Of a stretch of DNA of 64,000 bases, positions 61,546 to 64,000 are shown piece by piece (positions within the stretch are counted from its first letter, which is position 1; each line of letters starts with the position of its first letter). Both the position numbers and the translations under genes were made by a program. The DNA is taken from the NCBI GenBank assembly GCA_003222395.1, contig QHWB01000046.1:34482-98481 (forward strand), given 5' to 3'. Below the pieces are notes generated by a model. It was given only the letters and a program-made list of their open reading frames with translations. It searched no databases and was not told where the DNA came from. Source of the stretch: Acidobacteriota bacterium. GTDB taxonomy: Bacteria; Acidobacteriota; Vicinamibacteria; Vicinamibacterales; CAVVIG01.

Positions 61546-61695
61546 TTGTTTCGTCCCCACGCCTCGCGTCCGTCGTTTCAGACGCTGCCTTCCGAGATCC
61601 AAGAGAAGACGATCCGGTTGCTGGCGCGGCTGCTGCGCGGGCACGTCGACGGCGTCGTCGCCGCCGATTTGACGCGGGAGACGCACGATGAGTGA
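61546..61695 (+). CDS. Small ORF coupled to the recombinase
   Basis: From TTG 61546 the frame reads FQTLPSEIQEKTIRLLARLL and ends THDE at 61695, overlapping the recombinase start by 8 nt (ATGAGTGA). Small ORFs with such an LPSEIQ..LLARLL helix are typical immediately before recombinases of this group. The start codon is uncertain. Confidence 0.5.
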   Translation: MFRPHASRPSFQTLPSEIQEKTIRLLARLLRGHVDGVVAADLTRETHDE

Positions 61696-63772
61696 CAAGA
61701 TCAAGCCGCAGCATCTGGCACGGAAAGCCATTGTGTATGTGCGGCAATCGTCGGCCCATCAGGTGCACCACAACCTCGAAAGCCAGCGGTTGCAGTATGC
61801 GATGCAGGATCGATTGCAGCAGCTCGGGTGGCGTGAGATCGATGTCGTGGATGACGACTTGGGCCGGTCCGCCGCGGGGCTCGTCACGCGGGCGGGATTC
61901 GCCCGCATGGTGGCGGAGGTGTGTGTGGGCCAGGTCGGGGCGGTGGCGGCCCGAGAGGTCTCGCGCTTCGCCCGCAATAGCCGCGAGTGGCAACAACTGG
62001 TCGAAGTGTGTCGCGTCGTGGATACCGTCCTGATCGACTTCGACACGGTGTACAGCCCGCGCCACAGCAACGATCGGTTGCTGTTGGGGCTGAAAGGGAG
62101 TTTGAACGAATACGAGCTGGACCTGTTGCGTCAGCGCTCGGTGGAAGCGCGGCGGGCGAAGGCGCGACGCGGGGAGCTGCTCGTGTCAGCCGCGGTCGGG
62201 TATCTCAAAACGGATGCGCCTCATGTCGAGAAGGATCCGGATCGTCGCATCCAAGAGGCCATTGGTTTGGTATTTCGGAAGTGTGTCGAACTGGGGACGG
62301 TGCGCCAGACGTTGTGGTGGTTTCTGGAGCACGGGTTGCAATTGCCCGTCCGGACGGCGTCGAGCGAGATCACGTGGCGCCGCCCGTCCTACGGCATGCT
62401 GTATCGCATCCTCAGTAGCCCGGTGTACGGCGGCGCGTACGCGTACGGAAAAAGCGAACGGACCGTCCACTATGAACAGGGCGAACCGCGCGTGATCGCG
62501 CGACGCAAACCGCGTGAGCAATGGCTCGTCCTGATTCCGAATGCCCATGAAGGGTACGTGAGCTGGGAGGAGTTTGAGCGGATCCAGCAGATGATGGCGG
62601 CGAACGTGCGCGGCCGGGGACGGGTCGGTGCGGCCACGAGAGGGCCGGCTCTCTTGGCCGGTCTGCTGCGCTGTCGACGATGCGGCCGCCGGCTGACCGT
62701 CTGGTACACTGGCGCGACTCACGATGTGCTTCGCTATGCCTGCCATCGAGGGGCGCTGGACAACGGCGACCCGCGCTGCATTTCGTTTGGCGGGCTGGTG
62801 GTAGACGCCGCCATGGCCAAAGAAGTCCTGCGTGTCGTGCAACCCGCCGCCATCGATGCGGCGGTGGTAGCGAACGAAGACGCCTCGCGTCAGCAGGACG
62901 ACGTACTGCAGGCGTGGACGCGAGAGTTAGAAGCGGCACGGTATGCGGCGCAGCGGGCGCAGAAGCAATACGATGCGGCCGATCCAGAGAATCGCCTGGT
63001 CGCGGACGAATTGGAGCGGCGCTGGAATCACGCCTTGCAGCGTGTCCACGAGATCGAGGGCCGCATCGATCAGCACCGCCACAATCACCATGACGTGGCG
63101 ACGCCGACGCGCGAGGAATTCGCAGGCCTTGCAGCCGACCTCAAGGCCGTGTGGCATGGTCCGCACGCGGATGTACGGGTGAAGAAGCGCCTGGTCCGCA
63201 CCGTGATCCACGAAGTGGTTGTCGACGTCGATGCGGCCGCCGGTGAAGTCATCCTCATCATTCACTGGAAAGGCGGTGTGCACACGGAACTGCGGGTTCC
63301 CCGCCGGCGTCGTGGGCAGAATAGCGCCCAGACGCCGAAAGACGTGATTGCCGCCGTGCGTGTGCTCGCCCACATCTGCTCGGATGATCTGTTGGCCAGC
63401 ACACTCAACCGCAACGGTCTGCTGACCGGACGCGGGAATCGTTGGACGCGAGAACGCGTGACGGCGCTTCGCACGCACCACGAGATCCCTTGTCACGATC
63501 GTGATCGACGCGAGTCAGAAGGCTGGATGAATTTGACCGAGGCCGCTCACCGGCTCGGCATCAGTGCCAGAACACTCCGCTTGGCTGTCGAGCGTGGTGA
63601 GATCGAAGCAGAGCATCCATTCGCAGAAGGTCCGTGGGTATTTAACCGCCACGTGTTGGAAACGGAAATCGCCGCCACATTCGTCGCTCGGGTCAAGCGG
63701 CGCACGCAAGAGGTCGCAATACCAGACGCTCACCAGCCAACCCTCGGTTTTTCAGGCCATTCACGCACATAG
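61688..63772 (+). CDS. Large serine recombinase (resolvase/invertase family)
   Basis: A 694-residue DNA recombinase. The N-terminal resolvase domain has VYVRQSS with the probable catalytic Ser21, then DDDLGRSAAGL and REVSRFARNSREW. The recombinase domain follows (SSPVYGGAYAYGK). A zinc ribbon begins CRRCGRRLTVW and continues to CHRG. A coiled coil lies at about 410-470. The C-terminus carries an extra helix-turn-helix (MNLTEAAHRLGISARTLRLAVERGEIEA, near 615). It would integrate and excise its own cassette. The gene appears intact. Confidence 0.9.
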   Translation: MSDKIKPQHLARKAIVYVRQSSAHQVHHNLESQRLQYAMQDRLQQLGWREIDVVDDDLGRSAAGLVTRAGFARMVAEVCVGQVGAVAAREVSRFARNSREWQQLVEVCRVVDTVLIDFDTVYSPRHSNDRLLLGLKGSLNEYELDLLRQRSVEARRAKARRGELLVSAAVGYLKTDAPHVEKDPDRRIQEAIGLVFRKCVELGTVRQTLWWFLEHGLQLPVRTASSEITWRRPSYGMLYRILSSPVYGGAYAYGKSERTVHYEQGEPRVIARRKPREQWLVLIPNAHEGYVSWEEFERIQQMMAANVRGRGRVGAATRGPALLAGLLRCRRCGRRLTVWYTGATHDVLRYACHRGALDNGDPRCISFGGLVVDAAMAKEVLRVVQPAAIDAAVVANEDASRQQDDVLQAWTRELEAARYAAQRAQKQYDAADPENRLVADELERRWNHALQRVHEIEGRIDQHRHNHHDVATPTREEFAGLAADLKAVWHGPHADVRVKKRLVRTVIHEVVVDVDAAAGEVILIIHWKGGVHTELRVPRRRRGQNSAQTPKDVIAAVRVLAHICSDDLLASTLNRNGLLTGRGNRWTRERVTALRTHHEIPCHDRDRRESEGWMNLTEAAHRLGISARTLRLAVERGEIEAEHPFAEGPWVFNRHVLETEIAATFVARVKRRTQEVAIPDAHQPTLGFSGHSRT

Positions 63773-63790
63773 CGAAGTGGGGCAGTATGA

Positions 63791-64000
63791 AACGTCGTTG
63801 TAGTACGAGAGATATCGCCTGAGCACGCGCAGCAGGTGTCGTTCGCTGAGGACGATGAGGTGGTCAAGACATTCGCGACGCATCGATCCGATCAGGCGTT
63901 CGACGAATGGATTCTGCCACGGACTCGACGGACCCGAGATGACCTCTGTGATGCCCATGCCGGCGATGCGACGCTCGTATACCTCACCGTAGATGGCATC
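63791..64000 (-). pseudogene. DDE integrase-core transposase, central piece (runs off the right edge)
   Basis: Minus-strand reading from the window edge gives DAIYGEVYERRIAG, then SGPSSPWQNPFVERLIGSM, whose Glu is the last catalytic DDE residue, then RRECLDHLIV and RYLSYYNDV at 63791. The frame then enters the recombinase element and stops at 63761. The C-terminal piece is at 61020-61148. The N-terminal part lies outside the window. Confidence 0.8.

Larger units (their letters stand above)
61149..63790 (+). mobile_element. Serine recombinase cassette inserted in a transposase gene
   Basis: The boundaries were set by rejoining the split transposase: removing 61149-63790 gives the contiguous reading YYNDV-RTHLALDKDAP. 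The 2642-bp insert holds two small ORFs and a large serine recombinase, all on the plus strand. No terminal inverted repeats and no long target duplication are visible, as expected for serine recombinase elements. The left end has the short inverted repeat ACTTCT..AGAAGT. The exact crossover base is not certain. Confidence 0.65.

Overview
The window looks like a piece of an Acidobacteriota chromosome, probably a soil lineage near Vicinamibacteria. The DNA is GC-rich throughout. It holds many genes of the acidobacterial duplicated orphan permease (ADOP) type together with small PadR regulators, Oar-like TonB-dependent receptors, and an alternative complex III (ACIII) respiratory operon. This taxonomic call is inferred from gene content; no rRNA gene is present. 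One tRNA gene (Ser, anticodon CGA) is present.

Region 1 (1-18.4 kb) is ordinary chromosomal content. It starts with a secreted protein cut by the left edge, then a GTG-started TonB-dependent receptor (5113-2273) followed 7 nt later by an unusual cytochrome c / copper-monooxygenase-like / TPR protein. Next come a GuaB-family enzyme, a small acidic protein, a small basic protein, a secreted amidohydrolase, an AcuI/YhdH reductase, an orphan GvpA-like gas-vesicle protein, a frameshifted secreted protein, a Gfo/Idh/MocA oxidoreductase, a beta-barrel-like protein, an FKBP lipoprotein, a metallophosphoesterase and an ADOP remnant. Two paralogous monohaem proteins lie at 8.8-10.1 and 17.1-18.4 kb.

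Region 2 (18.65-30.7 kb) is a tightly packed plus-strand respiratory operon: dihaem cytochrome c, NarI-like membrane protein, then ActA, ActB, ActC, ActD, ActE and ActF of ACIII, then a pentahaem protein with C-terminal Ig-like modules. A small outer-membrane-type protein follows. The genes overlap by 4 nt or are separated by 1-3 nt, so they are probably translationally coupled. They would oxidise quinol and pass electrons to periplasmic cytochromes. No terminal oxidase is in the window.

Region 3 (30.8-34.6 kb) has small housekeeping and hypothetical genes (GNAT acetyltransferase, DUF4188 protein, degenerate receiver, TadA) and tRNA-Ser.

Region 4 (34.8-60.8 kb) is a 26-kb block made almost only of ADOP permeases and PadR regulators: eight intact ADOP genes, two broken ones, and four padR genes arranged as two divergent pairs. 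PadR1 heads a minus-strand run of one intact, one broken, one intact and one remnant ADOP. PadR2 heads one ADOP on the plus strand. PadR3 heads three ADOPs on the minus strand. PadR4 heads one on the plus strand. A last ADOP (60820-58154) has no PadR. No ABC ATPase gene is in the window. The two divergent padR spacers carry repeated -35/operator-like sequences.

Region 5 (61-64 kb) is a nested mobile element. A large serine recombinase cassette with two small leading ORFs has split a DDE integrase-core transposase gene. Removing 61149-63790 rejoins the two transposase pieces in frame.
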